From NCBI GenBank assembly GCA_951230915.1, contig OX579634.1:43723570-43787569 (forward strand): a DNA stretch of 64,000 nt, given 5' to 3'. The stretch comes from Antitrichia curtipendula (taxonomy: Eukaryota > Streptophyta > Bryopsida > Hypnales > Leucodontaceae). Shown here piece after piece: positions 10,035-20,370 of this stretch. A model generated the notes under the pieces. The model had not been told where the DNA came from. It made no database searches and was given only the letters and a program-made list of their open reading frames with translations. Position 1 is the stretch's first letter; every line of letters starts with the position of its first letter. The position numbers were made by a program, and so were the translations under genes.

Positions 10035-12319
10035 ATGCAGAGGGCTCGAGCTCTGTCCGAGCTATGGCGTCGCCAACCGTATCGGCGAGTGCCCTTGAGC
10101 ACTCTGCCCTTGCCGCAGGAGGATTCGGATTCTGGTATAATGTTTTCTGAATTTTTTCTAGTTTCTTTTCAAGTTGTGTTGATTTTTCTCTAGGTACGTT
10201 ACTTTGTTAGGGTTCTGAATTTCGATGGTGACAAATTAGCCGGTCGCATGACTATGATGTCGACAGAGATTTAGTCTCTGTTCGACGAGTAGACTCATAT
10301 GTAATCGGTCAGTATGATCACCTACATTAGCGGTGTACGCTTCATCATGCCGGCCTTAGTTTCTTGAGATTCTGGTACCGATGCACACCTAGATAAAGTT
10401 TTCTCTGACTCTCTCAAAGTTTCTGTTATGTTCCGGTTTAGATTTCGACGTGATTTTAGTCTTTGCTTCTCGCTGTTGAATTACATTGGAGTGTCTAATG
10501 ATTTGTTTTAAAACTTTCTGTGTTCCTGGGACAGGGCTTCAGCAATTGGTTGTGTCGGCATCAGGGCCCGACGGACCAGGCATTGTAGCCAGGTTGAGCA
10601 AACGAGTGCTGGATACCGGTGGGAATATAGAACTCAGCAGGATGGCCAGATTGGCTGGTGAATTTTCTGTTTTGATGCTCGTCACCTTCGACGTCACGTA
10701 AGTGCATTTCTGTGGTTTAGATTCTTGATATACTTTCTAGTAGTCACTGTGATTAGTCACTGGTGTGGTCTTTTTTATTATTATATTCTTTCCGAGTTAT
10801 TGTCCTTAGTATGTGTGACCGCCTAGTTTATCTCACATTATCTCACGTGCTTGTTGCTCCATGACGCATTGAACTTGAAATTTTAGGTCCAGAGTCTCAT
10901 AAATAAGATGGGCTCAAAAGTATGACTTGTACAGAACGGCAAGGAAAGCTGAGCAGTTGCGCAACTCTCTTCTGCAGATTGAAGGTCTTCAGGTCTGGTT
11001 TGTCTTCAGTGTAGTTTCATGACACAGATACCTTTACGGTGTCACTGATATTTGAACGTGCTGTGAAACTCTTTTCAAGCAGATAGTATGCTTAGCTTTC
11101 GGAGATTGAATGTCTCAGACCGGTTTGACATGGTTTCAGGTTAATACAAGATGGATTTCTGACGAACAGTTAAAACAAACTCGCCCGTCGCCCAAGTTTC
11201 GAAAGATTTTACTCCGCGGTGTTGATAATCCTGGTGCGTTTATCGAGTCTCAATCTTGCTTGTTTGTGGTGAGTTCGTACTTGTATGCACAGTGTTATAT
11301 GTCTGGACTTCAAAGGTGGCAAATTAGCCAATCGCATGATGTGATGTCCGCAGAGATGTCAATCTTTGTTTGACAAGCAGGTTCACATGTGATCGGTCAG
11401 TATGATCACCTACATTGATTGGTTTGCGCTTCTTAATCCTGAAACCTCATTCATATGGGTTTGGGCATGAACTGCGTTCCTACATTATTCCTCAGGAGTA
11501 GCGTCTGCACTTATATCTTGCAGTTGCGCACCTGTCTTTCTTAACCGCAATCTATTGTTGAGAACACGCCTAAAAAGCATGACGGCGCTGTCAACGGAGA
11601 TATAACTCTATTTATATGACATGTGATCAGTCAGTATGATAACCTGAAATTTAACCAGCCAGTATTCTGAACTAGATTGTATTTGGGTTTAGTATGAACT
11701 ATATTGTGCCTACATTGTGCCTACATTGTGCCTACATTGTGCTATTACCAACTGCTCTTATGTCCTGACAGTATATTTTTTGTGAAATGCTTTCAAGTAC
11801 TTAAGGCTTTAAACCATTTTTCAGTTGCCTGAAGTTGCACATGTTAAATTTTTCTTGTGCACTAATTGCTCAGCATTCACTGTATGGATCTATATCTTAC
11901 ATGTGCTGGGTTAGTGCAGGTCTTGTGTATAACCTGACTGAGTATCTGTCATCACATGGTATCAACATTGAGAGTCTTGAAACATACAACCAGGAGGTTC
12001 GCATCCTGTCCTTAGGATTCTCATACTATTGCTATTGTTATTCTTGTTTTCATACGAGATTTCTCCTGGATCTGTGTACACCTACTAACGAACTCGTGTA
12101 ATCTTTCTGCTCTGAATGTTTGCAATCCAGGCAACTACTCCTGGTGGTAAACTTTTCATGATGGAAGGAGTGGTAGCAATGCCAGTGGGATTATCAATTG
12201 CAGCGTTCATTCACAATCTGGACACCTTGCAAGCAACACTGGGTGCTGAAATCAAGATATTTGACTTGCCCGGTCCTGTGCATGATAAAATTGCGACCCC
12301 TTTTGAAGAATCGAGTTGA
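10035..12319 (+). CDS. ACT-domain protein, GcvR-like (six exons)
   Basis: Exons 10035-10134, 10535-10697, 10935-10992, 11140-11233, 11920-11996 and 12131-12319 join in frame to 226 residues and a TGA. All introns are GT-AG. ACT domain 1 spans about 35-107 ([20 protein letters not shown]) and ACT domain 2 about 127-210 ([20 protein letters not shown], then [10 protein letters not shown]). The double-ACT layout matches the plant and bacterial group annotated as glycine cleavage system transcriptional repressor-like. In plants these are probably amino-acid-sensing or protein-binding regulators; no DNA-binding domain is present. The N-terminus ([18 protein letters not shown]) is Arg-rich and lacks acidic residues apart from one Glu, suggesting mitochondrial targeting. 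An alternative in-frame ATG at 9966 would add 23 residues, but the teloboxes there favour 10035. The direct ligand is unknown. Confidence 0.9.
10226..10345 (+). repeat. Intronic repeat, copy 1 (ACT gene intron 1)
   Basis: About 120 bp matching 11311-11430 in intron 4 of the same gene at about 75 percent, with a near-identical core TCGGTCAGTATGATCACC. It includes a hairpin (GTCGACAGAGA ... TCTCTGTTCGAC, about 10260-10286). It could be a duplicated MITE remnant or an intron-hosted structured RNA. Confidence 0.7.
11311..11430 (+). repeat. Intronic repeat, copy 2 (ACT gene intron 4)
   Basis: Homologue of 10226-10345. It shares CAAATTAGCC, GCAGAGAT and the core GATCGGTCAGTATGATCACC, which is itself a weak palindrome (GTGATC...GATCAC). 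Confidence 0.7.
11580..11665 (+). repeat. Intronic repeat, degenerate copy 3 (ACT gene intron 4)
   Basis: Retains ACATGTGATCAGTCAGTATG and the preceding GTCAACGGAGAT segment. Shorter and more diverged than the other two. Confidence 0.5.
11703..11742 (+). repeat. 11-bp tandem repeat
   Basis: ATTGTGCCTAC is repeated about 3.6 times within intron 4 of the ACT-domain gene. A minisatellite with no evident role. Confidence 0.85.
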
Positions 12320-12515
12320 GCCTTATTCGCTGACGTTTTGAGCGATATGATCTTCGTAGAATGTGAGCCGAGGCTGCACTGCACAGCTGGAAGATTTGAA
12401 TGTTAAGATTTCGCATCAAATCCTGTCTTTCGATAGATTCCTAATGTTTTTTCAATCTCTTAGTTGAAACCTTATGTAATTACTTGTAAATTTAATGATT
12501 ATAGTTTGCGTCAAC

Positions 12516-12902
12516 CTAAGGCTCTGGTGACTGTATTGGCTTACCCTCAAAGGGACTGATCAATTCATATCTGGCCAATGCCTTAATTGAAGACTCAATG
12601 TCGTCACCTGATTTGATTCGGTTTTCTATTTGCTCTAATGACATGCGAGTGCTAACCAAGTCGTGTACTTCTGGCGTAGCCAAGAGACTTTTAACATTTG
12701 GCCACAAAGATGTGATTTGGTTTGATGGTCTTAGTCCACAGGTTCTGTTCAGGCCAAGTATACTCTTCACTGTGGATGGGATAGTGTGGAGAAGCTCTTC
12801 CAGATTGCACGGAATAATGAGGTCGTGGTTAAGCGGAATAAATTTTAGTTTGCCCAAAAATTCCACGCAAAGGGAGTCCTTTTTCGGTCTATATTCTTGT
12901 TC
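12516..12902 (-). CDS. Unrecognised reading frame, possible last exon or gene remnant
   Basis: An open minus-strand frame of about 128 codons runs from after a stop at 12903-12905 to a stop at 12516. It has a protein-like composition (LEELLHTIPSTVKSILGL, then RMSLEQIENRIKSGDDIES) and ends ISPFEGKPIQSPEP. There is no ATG near its 5' end, so if real it is an internal or last exon, or a decayed gene. I do not recognise a family. It converges on the ACT-domain gene, and a transposon (13110-13658) lies just upstream of it, which could have separated it from earlier exons. A shadow frame exists on the opposite strand. Confidence 0.3.
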   Translation of the reverse strand, partial: EQEYRPKKDSLCVEFLGKLKFIPLNHDLIIPCNLEELLHTIPSTVKSILGLNRTCGLRPSNQITSLWPNVKSLLATPEVHDLVSTRMSLEQIENRIKSGDDIESSIKALARYELISPFEGKPIQSPEP

Positions 12903-13109
12903 TCATGTATGTATGCTTCATTGCATGATTCTTAGTACCGTATTAGACTCCCTTAGATTTGGTTGCAATGAAAAGAGGATTTCAATATATGGTAACGTGT
13001 ACCTTATGGCCACCTTAGGAGCAACCAGCTGTGTTACGGGTGGCTCTGTCCCTCACCTGTCTGTTCACTTTTCTCGTTAAGCGCTTGCTTAAACTTCCTC
13101 ACGTTCATA

Positions 13110-13658
13110 TAAGGTAAACCTGCCTATGACAGGCAGAATGACTGATTTGCTGTATTGCTATTAGCAAAAATAATCAAATTTTTTTCCATACAAAGACACA
13201 TGTGAGAAATGAAGAAAGCAACTGGAATTTTATTTTTTGGATAAAATATGAATTTTTTGTGAATTTTTGAAGTGTACTGTCCAGTAAGCCCCAAAGAGTC
13301 TGTAGACTACCCCAAATCAGCAGAAAATTGTTTCCATGATGGTCATCTTCCCACCTAAAACAGTCATAACATTTTCTAAGATGGCTACAAGACTTTCTAA
13401 CATGAACATGACATGAAGAAATAAAAAAACTACTTTTTACTACCAGTTTAAGACTAGATTGGTGTAAGTGTTCATAACAGTTACTAATAACTTCATAACC
13501 ATATCCCAAGGCTTTGATAACAACTACAAATCAACCTTATGCAGTCTTCATCCCATTTTTAAGAAAAAATTTCTCATAGATTGATAAAAGACTGTAATGG
13601 GGGGGTTCAGTAGGTGCCTGTCATGGGTGGTTTGCCTGTCATAGGCAGGTTTACCTTA
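13110..13658. mobile_element. Family C TA-flanked element with perfect 26-bp ends
   Basis: Terminal inverted repeats at 13110-13135 and 13633-13658 are perfect over 26 bp and start TAAGGTAAACCTGCC. They are flanked by TA on both sides (13108-13109, 13659-13660), as in Tc1/mariner-type MITEs. The interior (about 13170-13570) is homologous to 47717-48140. There is no coding capacity. Confidence 0.85.
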
Positions 13659-13660
13659 TA

Positions 13661-14340
13661 CCTTCTCAGATATTGCTTTTGGACAAGGGTTGCACTTACG
13701 TGTAGGTACGATATGCTGCAAACATCACCTTATCCTATCAGAATGACATAGATCACATTGTTCATGCACATGTTCGCGCAGCTGTATTTTTAAACTTCAT
13801 ATCCAAATCAGCGAAGTCTTATTTGGAACTCTTTGAATAAGACTAACCTTGATCTGTTTCGTTTTGCTCCTGGCTCCAGCAGTATCCCCGATTTTGTAGG
13901 CACAATAAGAAATCTTTTGAAAAGCACGACAATCTATCCATTACCTCAGAAAGATTGCAATCCATAGCTGTGGTGGTTCGTACATTTGGCGTAAAATAAT
14001 TGAATTATGCCCAATTTGGCAAGAAATCGACATATTGCAGAGCAGGAATTGCAACGTTTGACCATCCCTAATATTACGGTATCTACTCACTGTAAACGCT
14101 GCAGACCCTAGCCAAAAATGAGCGGACTAGACTATCCAAATAACCATTTTACAGACCCTCTTCACTACCACCTTATGAAGCGCAGCTACGAAACAGAACA
14201 TCAAACAATGCAATCAACAGCAAACTCAAACCCTGTTAGAACATCAGCATTCCACACCCCAGGATTTGACATCTTCTGGGACCGGTAACTATCGACATTG
14301 AAAGAATTCTTTCCAATGGCATATGATACACCACTTACAG
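13661..14340. other. Spacer between family C element and GNAT gene
   Basis: Mixed-composition sequence with no recognised gene. The right part probably includes the GNAT 3' UTR. Confidence 0.5.
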
Positions 14341-14348
14341 TGACGGAG

Positions 14349-14512
14349 AGTAAGAAATCCTAAGCTGGTGATACACTGTTGACAACCTCTTTCCTGCGCA
14401 GTAACGGAGAGCAAGAAATCCTAAGCTGATGATACACTGTTGACAACTTCCCTGCGCAGAATTAAGAAATCCTAAGCTGATGCTACACTGTTGGCAACCT
14501 CTTTCCTGCGCA
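14349..14512 (-). repeat. Triplicated GNAT 3' end
   Basis: Three units carry AAGAAATCCTAAGCTG followed by a ..ACACTGTTGRCAAC segment and end CCTGCGCA. They start near 14352, 14413 and 14464. On the coding strand the promoter-proximal unit encodes the last residues (VANSVASA) and TAG of the GNAT gene; the two distal units repeat this segment, including the TAG, in the 3' UTR. Confidence 0.85.
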
Positions 14513-15401
14513 ATGCCTGACCTGCAGGCGGGACGAGCAGCATGGCGTCGCTCTTCGCAGTGTACATCATTGCAGTGGATCCCAAGACGTCAGACCCAAA
14601 CCCGCAACGACGGAAGAAGGGCTTCGTCTGGGGATCCGCCATGACGGCGATGTCCGTGATGCCATAGCGGCCAATCTCGCGCACCATTCGGTGCATGAGA
14701 TGCCTTCCGATCCCTCTTCCTTGCAGCGACGGCGCCACCGCGACGTCGTGTATGGAGGCCGTGAGGGCGCTGTCCGAAGTGGCCCTCGCAAACGCCACGA
14801 GCGTCCGCTTCAACCGCGAGGGCGGGGTCTCCTCGTTCTTGGGCCGGTCCGGGAAGTAATCCTCGTGAAGCTCCCCGCGGATGTACATCGCCACCACGAT
14901 GAAGCTGTGCTGGATGGCGCGCTTCAGCTTCACGGGACTCACTTCCGCGATCGAGCCGTCGGGATTGAGCTTCGGGAATTGGTCGCAGTTCTGCTCGGTT
15001 CCTGTCAAAAGCGCTCGGAGCTCCGCAATGTCGACGTCTCGCCAGTTCGTCGTCACGACAAGCTCCCAATGCCGGACGGCGACAACGCCCCTGCTCGCGC
15101 GACGCGACGGCGGCAGCCATGGCGCCCTCGAATTCGCGGCAATCCAGAACCCGCGTTGCGACGCTACCACCTCGCCCTTGCTCGAAATTCTAAACCGCGC
15201 CGCGCTTCTTGGAGCGAAGCTCGAAACGACAAGACCCCGAAGTCCATGACGGTCGAAACCGCAAGATGCAGGGGATGCGGATCGCAAGAGAGCCGCGTTC
15301 ATTGAGAGAAACTCAGCAACAAACGCGACGACACTAACATTCAGAAAGAGAAGAAGCAACGAAGTACCTGCTGGACGTTGCGCAAATTCATTCACTGGCA
15401 T
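14472..15401 (-). CDS. Plastid-type GNAT-family N-acetyltransferase
   Basis: Single exon, 309 residues from the ATG at 15401. The GNAT fold occupies about 195-282: LVAFARATSDSALTASIHDV (201-220), the acetyl-CoA loop QGRGIG at 227-232, and the C-terminal PFFRRCGFG at 261-269. The region resembles plant plastid GNATs of the NSI/GNAT group, which acetylate protein N-termini or lysines. The first ~110 residues are Ala/Ser/Arg-rich and probably a transit peptide. A second ATG at 15302 (residue 34) begins a more typical transit peptide (MNAALLRSASPASCGFDRHG). The upstream 33 residues include a hydrophobic run, so 15302 may be the true start (276 residues). The coding region is much more GC-rich than its flanks. 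Substrate specificity cannot be read from the sequence. Confidence 0.88.
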   Translation of the reverse strand: MPVNEFAQRPAGTSLLLLFLNVSVVAFVAEFLSMNAALLRSASPASCGFDRHGLRGLVVSSFAPRSAARFRISSKGEVVASQRGFWIAANSRAPWLPPSRRASRGVVAVRHWELVVTTNWRDVDIAELRALLTGTEQNCDQFPKLNPDGSIAEVSPVKLKRAIQHSFIVVAMYIRGELHEDYFPDRPKNEETPPSRLKRTLVAFARATSDSALTASIHDVAVAPSLQGRGIGRHLMHRMVREIGRYGITDIAVMADPQTKPFFRRCGFGSDVLGSTAMMYTAKSDAMLLVPPAGQALRRKEVANSVASA

Positions 15402-15730
15402 TGTGCGACAACACCAATATGATTCGCCATTGCCATCTTATCCGATTCCACTTTCTTTCTTTCTTTCTTCAAAGCTCAGTTTGCAGAGGTTATAAAAAGC
15501 TTTTGCAAGCAATTGCAGGAACTTAGAATGCACTCAGAAACTTGCACAATTCAGGAATCGGGCGTGAGTACCGAGGCAATTGCAATTCGGGTGTGATTGA
15601 GCGCAAGCGTGGTCCGAACAATCCCGCTCTTTCCTCCTTGGAGCCCATCACTCTCGCAGGTTCCCCGGAAGGCCTTTTGCTGGCCGGTGTAGTTTCACTA
15701 TTTACCCCCAAGGTAACTACACCTCCTTAA
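15402..15730. other. GNAT upstream region and GC-richer island
   Basis: Contains a CTTT repeat (15450-15471), a plus-strand TATAAAAA at about 15492, and a 62-codon plus-strand open frame (15542-15730) with balanced composition but no family I recognise. The island stops abruptly at 15730, where AT-rich repeat sequence begins. It could be the divergent promoter plus first exon of a gene cut off by repeats. AGGTAACTACACC at 15711 resembles the end of family D elements. Confidence 0.35.
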
Positions 15731-17051
15731 AACAAAACTTGTTGCAATGCAAAAACACCAAAAAGGTTTCATGAATTGCACAAGGAATCGTTGAGAAAAT
15801 GTAGCATGAAAAAAATACATGAAAGTATGTGCAAATGAAAATATGCCACAATTTGCATGCAAATATGCAATTGAGTATTGTTTCCATTATTAAATTGCCT
15901 AATTTTTGGTTCCTTTATGCTTGGAGTTCAAAGAATATTTGTAATTCTTTTTAATGCATTTTTTGAACATTGTGTAAATAAATTTTGAATTTTGAAAAGT
16001 CTTGAAAATAGGAATATCCAAAAGTCACCTTTGACTCTCATGAATAGAGGTTGTACATTTTAGGCAAGAATATGTTAATGTTGGATTTAGAAAGGGGGCT
16101 AAACTATTCACCAAGATAGATTCACCCTATTGATTACTTCCCCAAAAAATAAAATAAAAAAATAGATTTGCCAACATGTGTCCACCTACCTATAGAAATT
16201 AAAAGAAACAAAAAAGACTTCAATGTAGGATACAACATATAATACATGTTTAGTTGTCTCATATCAATTGAAACTAGTAATGGTTCCAAAAAAATACACA
16301 TATGGTTGCAAGGGTAGGGGTGTAATAAAAAATAAAATTCATTCATTAAATGATATTGAAGAGGTAGTGAATTGATTCCTCAATACCCACTCAAAAGAGT
16401 CAAGGGTGCAATGCAAATTATGCAATGTAATGAAAGGGGTCTCAATTAGGTTCAATTATCTCACATAATTACATAAAGGTAACATTCAACATAAATTTAG
16501 TATTTTTTGTCAATAGGAACCACATATTATCTTCTGGTTGGTTTAGGGTGATGTACGCCTCTTTAAATTAATGTGAATATTCAATTTTGGCACTTCTTTG
16601 TTGAATTTGACCCTCATGTTAGGTAATCAATGAATTGAAAGTGTTAAATTCTTCTATGATTTATCCTATTAATGTGTAACGCTAATTATCAAAGTGACAT
16701 TACTTTAATCCATAAGATACACAACTGACATTGGCTACATGGATTGAGAATAATTTCAAAAGTTTAATGGTTGAGCTACATGAGATGAATGAAGTACATT
16801 CAAATAAAAATAAAACAAGTTTCATTTGTTCTTCAATGATGCCTTCAAAGAAACGATTCAATTTGGTCATATTATGATGCTTTATGATTTTTATACAAGT
16901 TCTTGAATCAATAAATTTAGGAATAGGAAGAAAAGAATAATTTTGAAAACTAAAGTCTTTTGCCTAAATTTTTCTAAAGCTATAAACCATATTGCCTAAA
17001 AAGCTCCAAATCTACATACACTCAACTTTCTACTAGCGGCTTTCTCACAAA
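15731..17051. other. AT-rich spacer
   Basis: No gene, RNA or bounded repeat is recognised. Confidence 0.6.
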
Positions 17052-17993
17052 TTACCCTCTAAAGTTCCATGACTATGCTTTCACCAAACTACCAAACGAC
17101 ACTCAAGAACTGCCATTTTGAGTACAAGTACCAAATTTTTGAAAAAAAACTTTTTTTGACACATGTAATGAGAACATCTTGTACAATGCTGACTGAAAAC
17201 ATGTGGTAAAAATTTCAGAAATTTTCACCACATGGATTGCAAGATATAAGCATTCAAATTCATTAAAATCATTCTTTTGGCCCTGCAAAAAATTGGGCAG
17301 CTGCACTTTACAAGCTCACTTTTCTATGAAAAAATGTCCAAAATGGTGGTGTTTCTTTGGATTCTTTTTCTAAGAGAAGTTGTCTACATGCTTGAAAAAT
17401 TTCACATCATTTGGAATTGTACAACATATAGGAAAAAAATAGCAAGTAGAAAGAAGTAGAGAAAGAATACAAATACAAAATTGTTAAGAATTTAGTTATG
17501 GAATTGAAAAATGACAATCTCAATGGTTATAATGTTGTAATAAAAAACCTACATCCTTTAATTAATTAATTAATTTTTAAATCTTGAAAATTGAGTAAGA
17601 TAAAGGACTTCAAAGTTTATTTTAGAGTAGATAATCTATAACTGCCTGCAAACTAAAACTCCTCATTGCTTTTGACTCATTGATTGAAATGAAATGATTT
17701 AGAGCTTTCTACGTGTATATAATTCAAAAAAATCAATTTCAAATATTTATTTCTGAAAAAAGTGATTTAAAAAAAATCTGCCCGGATTGCCCAGTTACGA
17801 AAAAAGTAATGTATTAGGCCCTAACTTTTGATTCCTATTTCCAAAGGTCATGAAATTTTGTGCATATGAAAGATGTTCCTTGTTTCTAACTTCTATTAAA
17901 ATTTCAGTCATAAATATGGAGATCTCCAGTCACATGTACCTATCCAAAAAATCTATGTTGCCAAAATATACATGCTAGTCCTTTAGGGGTTAA
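17052..17993 (-). mobile_element. Family A element, full-length inverted copy
   Basis: Runs from a decayed TTA-CCCTCTAAAG end (17052) to CTTTAGGGG-TTAA (17990-17993), 942 bp, the same size as the reference copy. It aligns to the complement of 3086-4025 and, over most of its length, to 45550-46470 (shared GTCCAAAATGGTGGTG and AGTACAAGTACCAA). Confidence 0.75.
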
Positions 17994-18676
17994 ATTAAAT
18001 ACCACTATGTTGTGTTAATTTTCAAAGAATAAATAAATTTAGTGACACTAGTTTTGTGCTTTTACAAGTAGAATAAGTCCATGTAGTTTGGTGGTGCACT
18101 TATTTATCCTACAAGTCTATGAGACACTAATTGACCAAAGTTGCTCTATTTAAAAATAGTGTAGACTAAAATATTAGTGCTATATAGTTCAAATTTTCCA
18201 TTAAAATAAAATAAAATCTCAGTGATATTGATTTCTTAGATGGCATTAAATTTGAATTTCTAAATAGGATAAATCAGTGAAGCTGTTGCCATTCACATTA
18301 ATGAATTTCAAAACTTTGATCTTTAATCTCTAAACTCCTAAACTACAATGATATGGCCTTAAATTCTTTTTCAAATCCTTCTAAATTTTTTAAATTAAAC
18401 TAACTTTGAAATTTATCATTTGAAAAGGGATAGCAATCTGAGTGCTCGTCTGAGTATTGAGGATAAATATGTGCAATCCTATTGGTAGTATGAGATTCAA
18501 GTCTTCCAAGAAAAAACATATAAGTAGTTGGGAGGCATTTTTAGAACATGATAGAGGCATTTTGTTTTGGCTAGAATATTTGAGTGGATAGTTAGTCACT
18601 TGATCATCCATCTAATGCATTATACTAGGTAGTGCCTTCCACTTGATGAGATAGTCTAATGAGATAGTGACAGGCT

Positions 18677-18726
18677 GTCTTTTGAGTGGATAGTGAGGGA
18701 CGCCTTCACCATCCACTCAAAAAGAC
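18677..18726. repeat. Short hairpin
   Basis: Arms GTCTTTTGAGTGGAT (18677-18691) and ATCCACTCAAAAAGAC (18711-18726) are complementary with one extra A, around a 19-bp loop. Possibly a transposon end pair or MITE remnant. Otherwise 17994-18880 is AT-rich spacer. Confidence 0.7.
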
Positions 18727-18884
18727 CCCCACCTGATTTGTTTTTTAATTAAATTTATTTTTACCCCACCCCCACCCCTGTAATGCATTTTTATTGTGGT
18801 TAAGTTTTAAAAAATCAATTAAATTTTTTTTCCTCACCCCCTACCCCCCAGACCTTTTGTAATTTTGAGGTGGGGTGGGAGTGG

Positions 18885-19035
18885 CAATGGATATGGGATA
18901 TATCCATTGCGTATCCATTGCATATCTGTATTTGTACCAGATATATATCCGTATCTATATCTGTATCATATATATATACTTGAATCCATATATGTACTAT
19001 ACATGTATTTGTACATGTACTACCTATCCGTATAT
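18885..19035 (+). repeat. ATCCATTG/TATCTGTAT low-complexity repeat
   Basis: A degenerate array of GGATATATCC, GTATCCATTGC, TATCTGTATC and TGTACATGTA words. It is flanked by C-rich (18760-18850) and G-rich (19040-19060, 19095-19135) runs. It has no coding sense; the translated frames are tyrosine/isoleucine low complexity. Confidence 0.6.
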
Positions 19036-19933
19036 AAATCAATGGCAGGAGGAGGGGGAGGATTTTTTTTCAAAAAAAAATCAAGGGCTATCATTTTTTT
19101 CCATGGGAGGGGAGGGCAACTAGTTCCCAGGAGGGTGTAATCACAGTAGATAGTAGATAGTGACAAACTAGTGACATGAATATATGCACTTGAATTTATG
19201 ATTATGAACATGCTTGTGAAGTTTTTGAGTACTAACCCCTTCTATTTGTATTTTTTGTGAAGTTGTGAGAATGTAATCAATGCAGGATAATATATAGTAT
19301 ATGAATATGTGTCCATGTGTTGTTAGTATCTTATACCAATATAATACCTATACATCATATTGTACAATAATTGTATATATTTTGTATACATTATTATTTT
19401 AAAGTTTTGGAGGGGGGTGGATTTCAGGGGTGAATTGAGTGAAATAAATGTTCTGTTTGTATTTTTTTCAATTTTTGAAAGTGAATCAATGGCATTGGAT
19501 GGAGGGGATTTTTTCCTACTAAAATTGGACAATTGTGGATTTTTTTGTTTGGAGGAGGCAGGGACAAAACTATCTTACTACTTTTTAGTAGATAGTCTCT
19601 TGACCATCATTACCAAAGAAATCATTCTTTGTAATATAAGGTATATACCTGAGTTATGAGATATTTGATGTGGGACTATTTACCTTAATTATTGCATTTA
19701 AGATGATTGTATTTTTATATAAAAAAAACTAAGAGGAGCACATTTTCAATACCCAATGTTTTTTGTAAACTCATTCATGTAGGTATTTAAGTCAAGCTAT
19801 CTTACCTATAAAATTTAAGTGACCAATTTTTCCTGCCTCCATCTTTCTTCACAATATTTCTTTTCCCTCTCCTACGTGTATGAGGTATACATCATGAAAC
19901 TAACAATAATCATTTGAATTTAAGGGGCAATTT
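19036..19933. other. AT-rich spacer with G-rich patches
   Basis: G-rich patches near 19040-19060, 19095-19135, 19405-19425 and 19500 share the phrase AATCAATGGCA followed by GGAGGGG. This indicates a degenerate duplication. No gene is seen. Confidence 0.4.
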
Positions 19934-20370
19934 TTAACCCCTAAAGACCAATTATTGTTCATTGAACAAACAATTGAAACTTTGAGTAGGTTCATATGAA
20001 GTCAATTTTGGTTAGATGTTCATGAAATTTTGAAGCAAGATGTGAATATGTATCCTCTTAGTGGAGATATAATTTTTTTTCACCCTAAATTTTTAGGCAT
20101 CTTTGGGACATCTTTTGCAAAAAATCTCATCAATTATTGAAATGCTGCATTTCTATAACTAATAAAATATTTAATTCTCAAAGTACATTCTAAAAAGAAT
20201 CAAATTTTATTAGCTATGTTGAGGTGGCTTTAAGAAAAAATCTTTTCTTCTAACTTCAAGCCCTACTATCTTGCAATATGTGAAGTTAAAATTCTTGAAA
20301 ACTTTCCCACATATTCCAAATTTTTGTCTCTGATTTTTTACTATTTGGATTTTAAACTTAAAAAAAATCT
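19934..20370 (+). mobile_element. Family A element, truncated
   Basis: Left end TTAACCCCTAAAGACCAATTATTG at 19934, then a recognisable but shortened family A interior (CAAGCCCTACTATCTTGCAATATG). The right terminus is lost. Confidence 0.6.

Noticed and set aside
14567..15305. Other frames overlapping the GNAT gene on both strands
   Set aside because: GC-rich shadows; only one frame contains the GNAT motifs.
15303..15370. Possible 34-bp intron near the GNAT N-terminus (GTACTT...TTAG)
   Set aside because: Too short for a plant spliceosomal intron; an alternative ATG at 15302 explains the odd N-terminus more simply.
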